Part shown: piece by piece, positions 1 to 7,595 of the stretch
Layout of the letters: each line of letters opens with the position of its first letter
Position numbering within the stretch: position 1 is the first letter of the stretch
Source of the DNA: Hallella multisaccharivorax DSM 17128
Lineage (GTDB): Bacteria; Bacteroidota; Bacteroidia; Bacteroidales; Bacteroidaceae
Assembly: GCF_000218235.1 (NCBI RefSeq)
Contig: NZ_GL945017.1
Location: forward strand, 130,111-194,110
DNA: 64,000 bases
Direction of reading: 5' to 3'
The notes under the pieces: model-generated
Databases searched by the model: none
What the model saw: only the letters and a program-made list of their open reading frames with translations
Told to the model about the DNA's origin: nothing
Program-made: the position numbers and the translations under genes

Positions 1-9
1 ATTACTGTA

Positions 10-441
10 TCAGAGTTTGCGGCCTTCAAATCTCTCTATCATCACGCGCCACTCAGGAGTGAAAGCGACGGTCTTCTCCTTGTCTGTATCAAAGAGCACC
101 ATGATGGTCTCACCGATGCATTTCACCTCACCGTCCTTGCCTACAAGCTCCTGTCGGAAGGTAAAGCTGGTGTGACCGATATGGGTAATAGCTGATCTCA
201 CAATGACTTCATCGTCCTTCGTGTAGACCTGATGCATGAAATTGGCATCAAGATGAACGGTGACAATAGCATACTTATCCGTGATCTCATGGCACACCTT
301 GCGGAAATAATCCATCTTCGCTGTGTCATAGTACTGGAAGTACATCGTGTTGTTGACGTGTCCAAAAGCATCCGCGTCCATCCAGCGCAACTGGATGGGC
401 ATGGAATGATGATACTCTATCTTTAATTCGTGATCTGTCAT
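10..441 (-). CDS. Hot-dog-fold acyl-CoA thioesterase (4-hydroxybenzoyl-CoA thioesterase type)
   Basis: 143-residue protein of the 4HBT hot-dog family, expected to hydrolyse an acyl-CoA in the cytoplasm. The N-terminal signature RWMDADAFGHVNN (about residues 18-30) is the active-site Asp and start of the central helix of this family. The start at 441 is chosen because its ATG overlaps the TGA of the upstream oxidoreductase gamma subunit (ATGA), which implies translational coupling; an ATG two codons earlier (447) is possible. As last gene of a 2-oxoacid:ferredoxin oxidoreductase operon it may release the acyl-CoA made by that enzyme. That role is inference. Confidence 0.85.
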   Translation of the reverse strand: MTDHELKIEYHHSMPIQLRWMDADAFGHVNNTMYFQYYDTAKMDYFRKVCHEITDKYAIVTVHLDANFMHQVYTKDDEVIVRSAITHIGHTSFTFRQELVGKDGEVKCIGETIMVLFDTDKEKTVAFTPEWRVMIERFEGRKL

Positions 442-986
442 ACACACTGCTTGATGATTTTCTTTCCTTCAGCCACGGCCTCCATATTCAACGGAATAAG
501 GTCGTGATGGCGCTCGGGCAATGTCTTGTAAAGCGCATGTTCCAAGGCATCGTCCGGCAGGAAGGAGCCTGTGACCTGAAGCAGTCCTCCAAGTACGATC
601 ATATTGAAAACCTTATTGTTATGCATTTCTGCCGCCTTTGCCATAGCGTCAATACGATAGATGGTAATGTCTCCGCGCAATGGAGAATTGACGATACCAT
701 TGCCGTCATAGATGAGCAAGCCGCCAGGCTTCACCTTCGGCAGGAACTTATCAAGCGAGGGCTGGTTAAGGACGATAGCGATATCGTAACTGGAGAGTAT
801 GGGTGAGGAAATACTGTCGTCGCTGACAATAACCGTCACATTGGCTGTTCCACCACGCTGCTCAGGACCATAGGCTGGCATCCATGTCACATCCTTGCCG
901 GCAACAAGGCCGCTGTAAGCAAGAATCTTTCCCATAGAAAGCACACCCTGACCGCCAAAGCCACTGATGATAATTTCTTTTTTCAT
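438..986 (-). CDS. 2-oxoacid:ferredoxin oxidoreductase, gamma subunit
   Basis: Gamma subunit (182 aa) of a four-subunit 2-oxoacid:acceptor oxidoreductase of the VOR/KOR class. The N-terminal GFGGQGVLSMGKIL motif (residues 8-21) is the hallmark of this domain, which packs against the TPP-binding subunits. I start at 986 because the family begins just before this motif. An upstream ATG at 1034 overlaps the stop of the beta subunit (TAATG) and would add 16 residues, so coupling leaves that start open. It lies between the beta subunit and a thioesterase gene, all on the minus strand with overlapping ends. Confidence 0.9.
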   Translation of the reverse strand: MKKEIIISGFGGQGVLSMGKILAYSGLVAGKDVTWMPAYGPEQRGGTANVTVIVSDDSISSPILSSYDIAIVLNQPSLDKFLPKVKPGGLLIYDGNGIVNSPLRGDITIYRIDAMAKAAEMHNNKVFNMIVLGGLLQVTGSFLPDDALEHALYKTLPERHHDLIPLNMEAVAEGKKIIKQCV

Positions 987-1033
987 TTTCTTTGAAACTT
1001 TTAATGCGGGCATGATGGCCGCCCGCCAACCCA

Positions 1034-1801
1034 TTAGATGCCCGTTGTGTCTTTTAAGTCACCTTTCTTATAATATTCAAGCATATGCTCCTCCAGCCAT
1101 TTGTTAGCATTAACCGGAGACATTTTCCACCCACTGGAGCACGTAGAGACAATCTCCACCAGTGATGAGCCTTTGCCTTCCATAGATGATTGGAAAGCTT
1201 TGCGAATGGCCCGTTTTGCCTTGCGAATGGCCGCCACAGTCTCTACGCTCTGACGACTGACGAAGCATACACCATCGAGCTGTGCGGCTATCTCCGTTAT
1301 TTTCAATGGATAGCCGTTGAGTTCAGGATCACGTCCGAAAGGACATGTCGTCGTCTTCTGCCCAATAAGGGTAGTCGGTGCCATCTGTCCACCTGTCATG
1401 CCATAAATGGCATTATTGATGAAAACTATAGGGATGTTCTCCCCACGGTTAAGCATATGCAGTGTCTCTGCTGTGCCTATGGCCGCAAGGTCGCCGTCAC
1501 CCTGATAGGTGAAGACAAGACGGTCGGGCCAGCAACGCTTGATGCCGGTTGCCACCGCTGGCGCACGGCCGTGGGCTGCCTCTTGCCAATCGATATCTAT
1601 GTAGCGATAGGCAAACACAGCACAACCTACAGGGCTCACGCCAACAGTTTTGTCAGCCATACCCATCTCCTCAATCACTTCTGCCACAAGTTTGTGGACC
1701 ACACCGTGGGAACAACCCGCACAATAGTGCATCGGCGTGTCATTCATTAATCTCGGCTTGGCATAAACCAAGTTCTCCGGGGCTATGATATCATTCTGCA
1801 T
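1034..1801 (-). CDS. 2-oxoacid:ferredoxin oxidoreductase, beta (TPP-binding) subunit
   Basis: 255 aa thiamine-pyrophosphate-binding subunit. It has the cysteine motif HYCAGCSHGVVHK near residue 26 and the TPP/Mg motif region GDGDLAAIGTAETLH (about residues 100-115) followed by NNAIYGMTGGQ, typical of KorB/VorA-type proteins. It catalyses decarboxylation of a 2-oxoacid and transfer of the acyl group to CoA with reduction of ferredoxin. The start overlaps the end of the alpha subunit gene by 11 bp. Substrate class (branched-chain 2-oxoacids, aryl pyruvates or 2-oxoglutarate) cannot be settled from sequence. Confidence 0.92.
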   Translation of the reverse strand: MQNDIIAPENLVYAKPRLMNDTPMHYCAGCSHGVVHKLVAEVIEEMGMADKTVGVSPVGCAVFAYRYIDIDWQEAAHGRAPAVATGIKRCWPDRLVFTYQGDGDLAAIGTAETLHMLNRGENIPIVFINNAIYGMTGGQMAPTTLIGQKTTTCPFGRDPELNGYPLKITEIAAQLDGVCFVSRQSVETVAAIRKAKRAIRKAFQSSMEGKGSSLVEIVSTCSSGWKMSPVNANKWLEEHMLEYYKKGDLKDTTGI

Positions 1802-2882
1802 AACTTTGTAATCTGTTCAGTGCTTCTTTTATTTCATTAGGATCGGGTACGATTCCGCCCTGCCGGCCGTAATGCATCACGGGCACACGGCCATTGACAG
1901 AAAGACGGACATCCTCAATCATCTGGCCAGCATTCATCTCCGCCACAAGAATACCCTTGCAGCGATCGGCCAGCGTCGCAATCTGTTTCTCCGGAAACGG
2001 CCAGAGAGTAATAGGACGGAAGAGTCCCACCTTGAGGCCCTCTTCACGGGCAAGCTCTACGGCTTTCTCCGCGATACGCGCCATACTTCCGAAAGCCACG
2101 ACAACATACTCAGCATCGTCCATACCGATGGACTCGTAGCGCACTTCCTTGTCTTTACACGCTTGATACTTCTTCTGTAAATGAATATTACGCTGTTCCA
2201 TCACCTCGGGTTTCAGTTCGAGCGAGGTGATGATATTTGGCCGGCGTCCTCCCATTCTTCCGAAGGAAGCCCAAGGATAACGCTTCATGACCTCCTCATC
2301 AGTGAGACGCGGCTTCATCGGTGGCAACACTACTTTCTCCATCATCTGTCCGATGACACCATCGGAAAGAATCATGACGGGGTTACGGTAACGGAATGCC
2401 AGTTCGAAGGCAAGGCCCATAAAGTCAGCCATTTCCTGCACACTGGCAGGAGCGAGGACAATGACATTATAGTCGCCGTTGCCGCCGCCACGCGTTGCCT
2501 GGAAATAGTCGCCCTGCGAGGGCTGAATCGTACCCAGCCCAGGGCCGCCACGCTGTACGTTGACGATGACACCTGGAATCTCTGCACCAGCCATATAACT
2601 GATGCCCTCCTGCATGAGGGCAATACCAGGTGAAGAACTCGTTGTGAATACGCGCTTACCGCTGCCACCGCCGCCGTACAGCATATTGATCGAAGCCACC
2701 TCACTCTCTGCCTGCACCACCGCCATGCCCGTAGTCTCCCACGGTTTCAGCATGGCGAGCGTCTCTATTACCTCAGTCTGCGGGGTAATAGGATAACCGA
2801 AAAACGCATCGGCACCACAACGAATGGCAGCATGCGCCAGGGCCTCATTGCCTTTCATCAGCATCACTTCCTGTTGTTTCAT
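1791..2882 (-). CDS. vorB: 2-oxoacid:ferredoxin oxidoreductase, alpha subunit (VorB-like)
   Basis: 363 aa alpha subunit with the N-terminal pyrimidine-binding domain (LMKGNEALAHAAIRCGAD and GYPITPQTEV, residues 8-40) and a C-terminal transketolase-C-like domain (GLFRPITLWPFPE). The opening segment resembles proteins annotated as ketoisovalerate oxidoreductase subunit VorB. Its ATG overlaps the TGA of the ferredoxin gene by 4 bp (2879-2882), so the whole set is probably translated in a coupled manner. It supplies acyl-CoA (for example isobutyryl-CoA) or works in reverse for reductive carboxylation; direction is not visible in sequence. Confidence 0.9.
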   Translation of the reverse strand: MKQQEVMLMKGNEALAHAAIRCGADAFFGYPITPQTEVIETLAMLKPWETTGMAVVQAESEVASINMLYGGGGSGKRVFTTSSSPGIALMQEGISYMAGAEIPGVIVNVQRGGPGLGTIQPSQGDYFQATRGGGNGDYNVIVLAPASVQEMADFMGLAFELAFRYRNPVMILSDGVIGQMMEKVVLPPMKPRLTDEEVMKRYPWASFGRMGGRRPNIITSLELKPEVMEQRNIHLQKKYQACKDKEVRYESIGMDDAEYVVVAFGSMARIAEKAVELAREEGLKVGLFRPITLWPFPEKQIATLADRCKGILVAEMNAGQMIEDVRLSVNGRVPVMHYGRQGGIVPDPNEIKEALNRLQSYAE

Positions 2883-3121
2883 GCCTTCTCCTCCACTTTT
2901 TTACGATATACAGTAATACATCCATCGGGGCATACTACCGCACACGAGGTGCACCCTGTGCAGCAGTCAGCCTTTGCGCTGGGCTGTGCATAGGGATAGC
3001 CGTGGACATTAACCTTCATACTTTCCAGCTCAATCGCCCCGACAGGGCAGGCTTCCACGCATTCCGCGCAGCCTTTGCATCTGTCGGTATCAACGACGAT
3101 AGCTCCTTTAATCTTTATCAT
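2879..3121 (-). CDS. 2[4Fe-4S] ferredoxin, delta subunit of the 2-oxoacid oxidoreductase
   Basis: 80 aa ferredoxin-like delta subunit. Two cysteine clusters, CKGCAECVEACPVG and CCTGCTSCAVVCPDGC, each supply ligands for [4Fe-4S] clusters that pass electrons from the TPP site to soluble ferredoxin. I use the ATG at 3121 (second of a Met pair at 3124/3121); longer starts run into the preceding TPR gene and add a non-family N terminus. It is the first oxidoreductase subunit in the operon, as in other VOR clusters. Confidence 0.9.
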   Translation of the reverse strand: MIKIKGAIVVDTDRCKGCAECVEACPVGAIELESMKVNVHGYPYAQPSAKADCCTGCTSCAVVCPDGCITVYRKKVEEKA

Positions 3122-3128
3122 CATGCTT

Positions 3129-3317
3129 TTAAGGGTTGTAATAATCGCGACAATAGAAAGCGACAATCTCTTCCGTCATCTGCCTCGCAAACTTTGCGGG
3201 GCCATCAGGATTGAGCTGTTCGGCACGCATATAGCATTCTATAGCATGTTGCCAGTCTTGCTGGCTACGATACTCATTGCCTCTCTCGTACCATTCTTTG
3301 TCAGACGTTGATTCCAT
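3129..3317 (-). CDS. Small TPR-repeat protein
   Basis: 62 aa acidic protein consisting of roughly one and a half tetratricopeptide helices: WYERGNEYRSQQDWQHAIEC followed by YMRAEQLNPDG fits the TPR consensus (W-LG-Y-A-Y--A-P). It has no signal peptide and ends only a few bases before the ferredoxin gene, so it is probably the first gene of the oxidoreductase operon. A single TPR is usually a protein-protein contact surface; a role as assembly or docking factor for the oxidoreductase is a guess from position alone. Confidence 0.7.
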   Translation of the reverse strand: MESTSDKEWYERGNEYRSQQDWQHAIECYMRAEQLNPDGPAKFARQMTEEIVAFYCRDYYNP

Positions 3318-3336
3318 ATGTAATTTGTTAACGTTA

Positions 3337-3415
3337 GGAAGTCCAGAAATCCAGCCTAATATTCCAAGAGTTACAAGCCGCAGGATATTGTTAATGCCAT
3401 GACTTCTGGGCTTCC
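3337..3415. repeat. Spaced inverted repeat between acyl-CoA synthetase and TPR operon
   Basis: GGAAGTCCAGAA (3337-3348) pairs with TTCTGGGCTTCC (3404-3415), 11 of 12 positions, separated by about 55 bp. It fills the gap between the acyl-CoA synthetase stop and the TPR gene. There is no T-run, so it is not a classical terminator; a regulatory or processing hairpin is possible. Confidence 0.45.
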
Positions 3416-3421
3416 AAAGAC

Positions 3422-5077
3422 TTATACCCTGTAGAGCAGCCCGTTGACGAGATCGTCTTTCGCAATGGCCTTTATGCGGACATGCAGTTTCTTCCCCGTG
3501 GCATTGCGCGGTATCTGCTCCACGAAGCGGTAGAAACGCGGACGCTTAAAGTTAGCAATATCCGGTGACTCCTTGCAGAACTCATCGAGATCTTCCGGCG
3601 TGAGGCTCTTGTCCTTACGCACCACGTAAGCAGTGACAACCTGACCACGTATCTTGTCAGGCACATAAGTCACGATACTGTCGGCCACCTTCGGATGCTT
3701 GTTGAGCACCGCCTCAATCTCCGTCGGATAGATGTTCTCACCCGAAGAGATAATCATATCATCCTTACGACCCAAGATGGTGATGTACTGGTGCTTATCC
3801 CATGTAGCAAGGTCGCCGGTATAGATAAAGCCTTTATAATATTTATTTCTTGTCTCCTCTTCATTGTTGAAGTATTTGTACGGTGACTTTGCAGGAGAAG
3901 ATATGATGACCTCACCGGTCTCCTCACTGTCCATTGCCACAACCTCATCGGGCTCAGCCTTGTGGTCGTCGTAGATCTTCACCACACGCACATCGTCGTC
4001 GACCATGGAAGCACCGGCTGTTCCGGCATATTCAGGCAGATCGAATGGACGAAGGAATGTGTTCCACAGCGTCTCCGTGGTGCCGTAACCGTTGTAGATG
4101 TTCGGTGTGAGCAGGCGCTGATAGCGCAGGCAAGCCGAACGCTCCAGAGGTGATCCCATGGTGATGATACCCGAAAGAGAGGAGAGGTCGTAGTCGTTCC
4201 TCTCTTGGACATCTGAAAGTTCCTCAAGCACGGTAGGCACGCCAATGACAAACGTGATATGATAGCGTGACACATAACGAAGCGTGTTGTCGGCATCAAA
4301 CTTGTTCATCACCACCAGCGTGGCACCGGCGTAGAACGTCGGGCACGGACCGCCACAGTGGATACCGCCACGATGGAACCACGGCGTGGTGTTCATCGTC
4401 ACATCCTTGAAGCTCATGGGGAAGTGGATCATGATGTCGTGGGCGGAAAGTACTTCGTTCACAGAAGTCAATGGCACGCCCTTCGGACGACCTGTGGTGC
4501 CGGATGTATAGAGACGGGTTGTCTCATCATAAATATTCTTTGTACCCTCGCACTCTGGCTCACGGTTGGACGCCGCCGCCACATAATCGTGATAAGAGAT
4601 GACGCCGCCCTCGGTCAGACCATCAGTGACAATGAGCCGACGAGGCTTCAGACCCGCTATCTTCACAGCCTGCAGCACCGTCTCCTTGCGCTTCTCATCA
4701 AAGAGGACGACCTTCGGCTTGGAGTCACTAAGATTATGTGCCAGCTCACCCGGACTGAGACGGAAGCTCACGGGGGACATCACACTGCGAATCTTCTGCG
4801 GAGCAACATAAGCAAAAGCGAACTCCGGACAATTCTGCGTCATCACCATGATAACATCTCCCTTGCCGAAACCGTCTTTCACCAAAGAGTTAGCAAGGCG
4901 GTTGACCTCATTGTCAAGCTCCTTATAAGTCCATTGGCGACCCGACTTCGGGTCAATCATCGCCATGCGGTCATAGTATCGGCGTACGTTGCGGTTAAAG
5001 CCCTCAATCCAAGTGTAATGTGCTTCAAAGATCTCCTTGAACGACTCAGGTGCGTTCGGTGTCCTTTTGTCTTTCAT
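3422..5077 (-). CDS. AMP-forming acyl-CoA synthetase (ANL superfamily)
   Basis: 551 aa adenylating enzyme that activates a carboxylic acid as acyl-AMP and transfers it to CoA. Visible family motifs: the P-loop-like LYTSGTTGRPKGVP (about residues 190-203), NGYGTTE (A5), YTGDLATWD (A7), GRKDDMIISSGENIYP (A8) and the C-terminal catalytic Lys in PRNATGKKLH (A10). The start at 5077 gives the family-like N terminus; an ORF extension to 5137 crosses the likely promoter region. The neighbouring 2-oxoacid oxidoreductase and thioesterase also handle acyl-CoAs, which suggests a shared organic-acid pathway. Substrate not identifiable. Confidence 0.88.
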   Translation of the reverse strand: MKDKRTPNAPESFKEIFEAHYTWIEGFNRNVRRYYDRMAMIDPKSGRQWTYKELDNEVNRLANSLVKDGFGKGDVIMVMTQNCPEFAFAYVAPQKIRSVMSPVSFRLSPGELAHNLSDSKPKVVLFDEKRKETVLQAVKIAGLKPRRLIVTDGLTEGGVISYHDYVAAASNREPECEGTKNIYDETTRLYTSGTTGRPKGVPLTSVNEVLSAHDIMIHFPMSFKDVTMNTTPWFHRGGIHCGGPCPTFYAGATLVVMNKFDADNTLRYVSRYHITFVIGVPTVLEELSDVQERNDYDLSSLSGIITMGSPLERSACLRYQRLLTPNIYNGYGTTETLWNTFLRPFDLPEYAGTAGASMVDDDVRVVKIYDDHKAEPDEVVAMDSEETGEVIISSPAKSPYKYFNNEEETRNKYYKGFIYTGDLATWDKHQYITILGRKDDMIISSGENIYPTEIEAVLNKHPKVADSIVTYVPDKIRGQVVTAYVVRKDKSLTPEDLDEFCKESPDIANFKRPRFYRFVEQIPRNATGKKLHVRIKAIAKDDLVNGLLYRV

Positions 5078-5146
5078 CGTTATCTGTTTATAATTATTAT
5101 ACCATTTGCAGGGACGGCCAGTACCCACCATACCCATTGGTTATTG

Positions 5147-5154
5147 CAAAAGTA
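5147..5154 (-). promoter_or_regulatory. Bacteroidetes -7 box (TACTTTTG) before acyl-CoA synthetase
   Basis: TACTTTTG on the minus strand, 70 bp before the chosen start at 5077. It matches the TAnnTTTG consensus; no well-spaced -33 TTTG is seen. It supports the shorter start. Confidence 0.45.
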
Positions 5155-5230
5155 GCCAGATAACGAGGAGAAGATGTCAAAGAAAGCAATATAAATTACC
5201 GAACTGTCGTTTTATCGTGATGAATCGTCA

Positions 5231-5980
5231 TTATTTACCGAGCCATTTGCACACTTTCTTACGTTGTGTGCGACTAACAATAATTTCAGGATAGTCATCG
5301 CCATAGAGCTGGAGGCGTATTCTTCCATTGGGCAGACTGTCGAAGCCCTTGACCTGGCTTCGTGGAAGAATATATTTTCGATTGACACGCATAAAAGCTA
5401 TTGAATCGAGCTGAATAGCCACCTCTTCCAGGGTCTTCTCTAAAGGGTAAGACGATCCGTCCATAAGATACAGATACGTTGTCTTATCCTCAGAAGAAAC
5501 AAACCGTACCATTGAGGTGGGGATTCGCCTGGCTCCCGTGGCCGTTCCGACCCACAAACAACGATTATCATCTGAGAATAGGCTGCCATGTTGGTCCTGT
5601 CTGTGGTAAGCAGGCTGTCTCAACCGCATCGACCTCCGAATAGCCATGGAGAGCTGGTGCTCATTCACAGGCTTCAGAAGATAACACAGACTGTTGTACT
5701 CGAAAGCCCGTAGGGCATACTCTTCATGTGCGGTTATAAAGATAATGGGAATGTCGTCGGGCGCATAACTGAGTGCATCAAACACAAGTCCATCCCGCAG
5801 TCGGATGTCTGCTATGATGAGATCAATGTCCTGATGATAGGAGAAAAACGCGCGTCCCTCCTCCACCGACGACAACACGCCCGCGATCGCATGGTCGGGG
5901 GCAATAGACTGAAGCATGTGGCGGAGAAGCCGATAGCTGTAAGAATCATCCTCAAAGATAACAATCGTCAGCGGCATCAT
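5231..5980 (-). CDS. LytTR-family response regulator
   Basis: 249 aa two-component response regulator. Residues 4-120 form a receiver domain: acidic pocket EDD (9-11), phospho-acceptor Asp in DLIIADIRLRDG (about residue 58), FITAHEE with conserved Thr, and YLLKP with the conserved Lys. The C-terminal third is a LytTR DNA-binding domain (VNRKYILPRSQVKGF, then GRIRLQLYGDDYPEIIVSR). Its usual partner, a LytS/YehU-type histidine kinase, is not in the neighbourhood, so it is an orphan here. A Met pair at the start leaves 5980 or 5977 as initiation codon. Targets unknown. Confidence 0.92.
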   Translation of the reverse strand: MMPLTIVIFEDDSYSYRLLRHMLQSIAPDHAIAGVLSSVEEGRAFFSYHQDIDLIIADIRLRDGLVFDALSYAPDDIPIIFITAHEEYALRAFEYNSLCYLLKPVNEHQLSMAIRRSMRLRQPAYHRQDQHGSLFSDDNRCLWVGTATGARRIPTSMVRFVSSEDKTTYLYLMDGSSYPLEKTLEEVAIQLDSIAFMRVNRKYILPRSQVKGFDSLPNGRIRLQLYGDDYPEIIVSRTQRKKVCKWLGK

Positions 5981-6018
5981 GAAGAAATATCGTATTGTCT
6001 ATTGATATATCGTATTTA

Positions 6019-6026
6019 CAAAAGTA
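6019..6026 (-). promoter_or_regulatory. -7 box (TACTTTTG) before LytTR regulator
   Basis: TACTTTTG on the minus strand, about 40 bp upstream of the regulator start, matching TAnnTTTG. The surrounding sequence is very AT-rich; no clear -33 element. Confidence 0.5.
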
Positions 6027-6110
6027 ATGTTTTTCCTTATAATCTCCGCCAAAAAGATCATAAATATTATGCATCATTTATTAAAACATAATAAAAAGAG
6101 AGTTGGATAT

Positions 6111-6141
6111 TTGCGCGTAAAAGAATAAATGGCTAATTTTG
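6111..6141 (+). promoter_or_regulatory. Promoter of the 6307 beta-barrel gene
   Basis: TTTG (6111-6114), 19-bp spacer plus C, then TAATTTTG (6134-6141): both Bacteroidetes sigma-factor elements with typical spacing. The implied transcript has a 5' leader of about 155 nt before the ATG at 6307. Confidence 0.65.
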
Positions 6142-6306
6142 GACGCGTTTCAGGAAAGTTGTTATCAACCTCAAGCTTGGTCAAATGGTAATATAAGTTA
6201 GCCGATTTAACGACCATCCTTCAATTCCCGATCATACTATTAAAATAATATAGAGAAGATCTATCCATGAGGGTAGATATAATTTCTAATTTAAAAAAGA
6301 AGAAAA

Positions 6307-6945
6307 ATGAAAAAGAACATTTTATTGGCATTCGCTGCCTTGCTTCTTTGCGCAACCACAGCCTCCGCTGCCATGCCTGTGCGCAAACATCGCACTTACC
6401 GCCGCACAACCACTACGCGCGTGTACCACAGCTACATGTCCAACTCCGATCATGCTATCGGGTCGTTCAACCTCCAACCTAAGGTGGGACTCAACGTCAC
6501 AGGTATTACCAGTGGCGGCAGCAGCTCAAAGTACAAATGCGGGTTCGTAGGCGGGCTCGAGGGGGAGTATCAGGTCACCAGAGTGCTCTCGCTGTCCGCA
6601 GCCCTCGACTTCTCCATGCAGGGATACAAGAGTGAAGTGAGCTCGAGAGGCGTCGATCTGACCCACACCACATCACTCAACTACATCAACATCCCGCTCA
6701 TGGCGAACTTCTATGTAGCCAAAGGCTTCGCCCTGAAGTGTGGTCTGCAGCCTGGCTTCAACGTGGCTGATGACAACACAGGGGCCAACAGCGTCGATCT
6801 CAGCATACCTATCGGCATGTCGTATGAATTTAACAACGTTCAGCTCGACGCCCGCTACAACATTGGCTGTACGGATATTTGGGACAACAGCGGCAGCAAG
6901 AATAGCGTCTTCCAATTCACCATCGGATATAAGTTCGACCTCTGA
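6307..6945 (+). CDS. Outer-membrane beta-barrel protein (porin/OMP_b-brl family)
   Basis: 212 aa secreted protein. Residues 1-22 are a Sec signal peptide (MKKNILLAFAALLLCATTAS, cleavage near ASA-AM). A short basic His/Arg/Thr-rich linker follows, then alternating polar/hydrophobic strands ending in the C-terminal FQFTIGYKFDL typical of barrel proteins recognised by BamA. It resembles the small outer-membrane barrels of unknown function common in Bacteroidetes. It is monocistronic, with its own promoter (6111-6141) and a strong terminator (6970-7012). Confidence 0.8.
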   Translation: MKKNILLAFAALLLCATTASAAMPVRKHRTYRRTTTTRVYHSYMSNSDHAIGSFNLQPKVGLNVTGITSGGSSSKYKCGFVGGLEGEYQVTRVLSLSAALDFSMQGYKSEVSSRGVDLTHTTSLNYINIPLMANFYVAKGFALKCGLQPGFNVADDNTGANSVDLSIPIGMSYEFNNVQLDARYNIGCTDIWDNSGSKNSVFQFTIGYKFDL

Positions 6946-6969
6946 CAAGAGAATCAATACTTATTCTGG

Positions 6970-7012
6970 ACAGGGAGCACGACGGTCATCGCCGGCCATG
7001 CTCCCTGTTTTT
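6970..7012 (+). terminator. Rho-independent terminator after the 6307 gene
   Basis: ACAGGGAGCA (6970-6979) pairs perfectly with TGCTCCCTGT (6999-7008), loop about 19 nt, followed by TTTT. Confidence 0.85.
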
Positions 7013-7041
7013 ATGTATGAAAGACAATTAGGCTGGAGAGA

Positions 7042-7129
7042 GATGACCAAAGCGTGGTCATGCGATGACCAAAGCGTGGTCATGCGATGACCAAAGCGTG
7101 GTCATGCGATGACCAGGCTGTGGTCAGAG
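7042..7129. repeat. 22-bp tandem repeat array A (4 units)
   Basis: Units begin at 7042, 7064, 7086 and 7108, exactly 22 bp apart. The first three are identical (GATGACCAAAGCGTGGTCAT plus GC); the fourth is degenerate. Each unit carries the dyad TGACCA-N5-TGGTCA and splits into two 11-bp halves. It lies in the intergenic region after the 6307 gene terminator. The same core recurs in the array at 49508-49595. Confidence 0.95.
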
Positions 7130-7144
7130 AAGCATTGCAGTTTA

Positions 7145-7383
7145 ATAACTTTCGTAAGGGTAACGAATCGTCACGTCCGTGAGACCTCCTCTGATAAGGG
7201 CATTGGCTTTCCATCTTATACCTGCTTCATTTACAATAACTGTTCCGAATAGCTATCGGGCTTTAGTTTGTTTGGCAACCTTACCCATGGTCATATGCCT
7301 TATATGAAGTTTCTGTACGTTAGGTCAGATATCCGCCACCGGCTTCCTTCAGATTTCAACTCACGGTGAACACCTTTGTCTTT
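7145..7383 (-). ncRNA. Group II intron domain I fragment (copy 1, truncated, antisense)
   Basis: Read on the minus strand this segment shows the order of conserved blocks of bacterial group II intron domain I: AATCTGAAGGAAGCCGGTGG, then TAACGTACAGAAAC, ATAAGGCATATGACCATGGG, TAAAGCCCGATAGCTATTCG, GTAAATGAAGCAGG and GGAGGTCTCACGGACGTGAC. The 5' end (GUGYG) and everything after domain I, including an intron-encoded reverse transcriptase, are absent, so it is a non-functional remnant. Identification is by motif recall, not by covariance-model search. Confidence 0.7.
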
Positions 7384-7385
7384 AG

Positions 7386-7595
7386 CTATGTAATAATAAG
7401 ATCTTACAGAATCCTATTTCTGTAGCAGCTGCCATAGATCTATTTAGAGGTTTACATGAAATACCAGTAAGACATATATCTTCTGGCCGAGTGTATCTGC
7501 TTTCGCAAATTGATGCTCAATGGGGAGGCATCGTCATAGATAAGAAATATAATGATAAGAAATATAATGCAGATATTAAAAATATTTTAAAATGA
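7386..7595 (+). pseudogene. 3' remnant of an unidentified gene
   Basis: An open stretch of 69 codons with no in-frame ATG and a stop codon just upstream (7383-7385). It reads through plausible protein (for example AAAIDLFRGLHEIPVRHIS and LLSQIDAQWGGIVIDKKYND) and its TGA overlaps the ATG of the next gene (7592). The ATGA overlap suggests it was once the upstream partner of the beta-barrel gene and was truncated at its 5' side, at the junction with the intron fragment. Family not recognised. Confidence 0.55.

Noticed and set aside
1190..1750. 186-codon ORF opposite the oxidoreductase beta subunit
   Set aside because: Antisense shadow with Cys/His-rich random composition.
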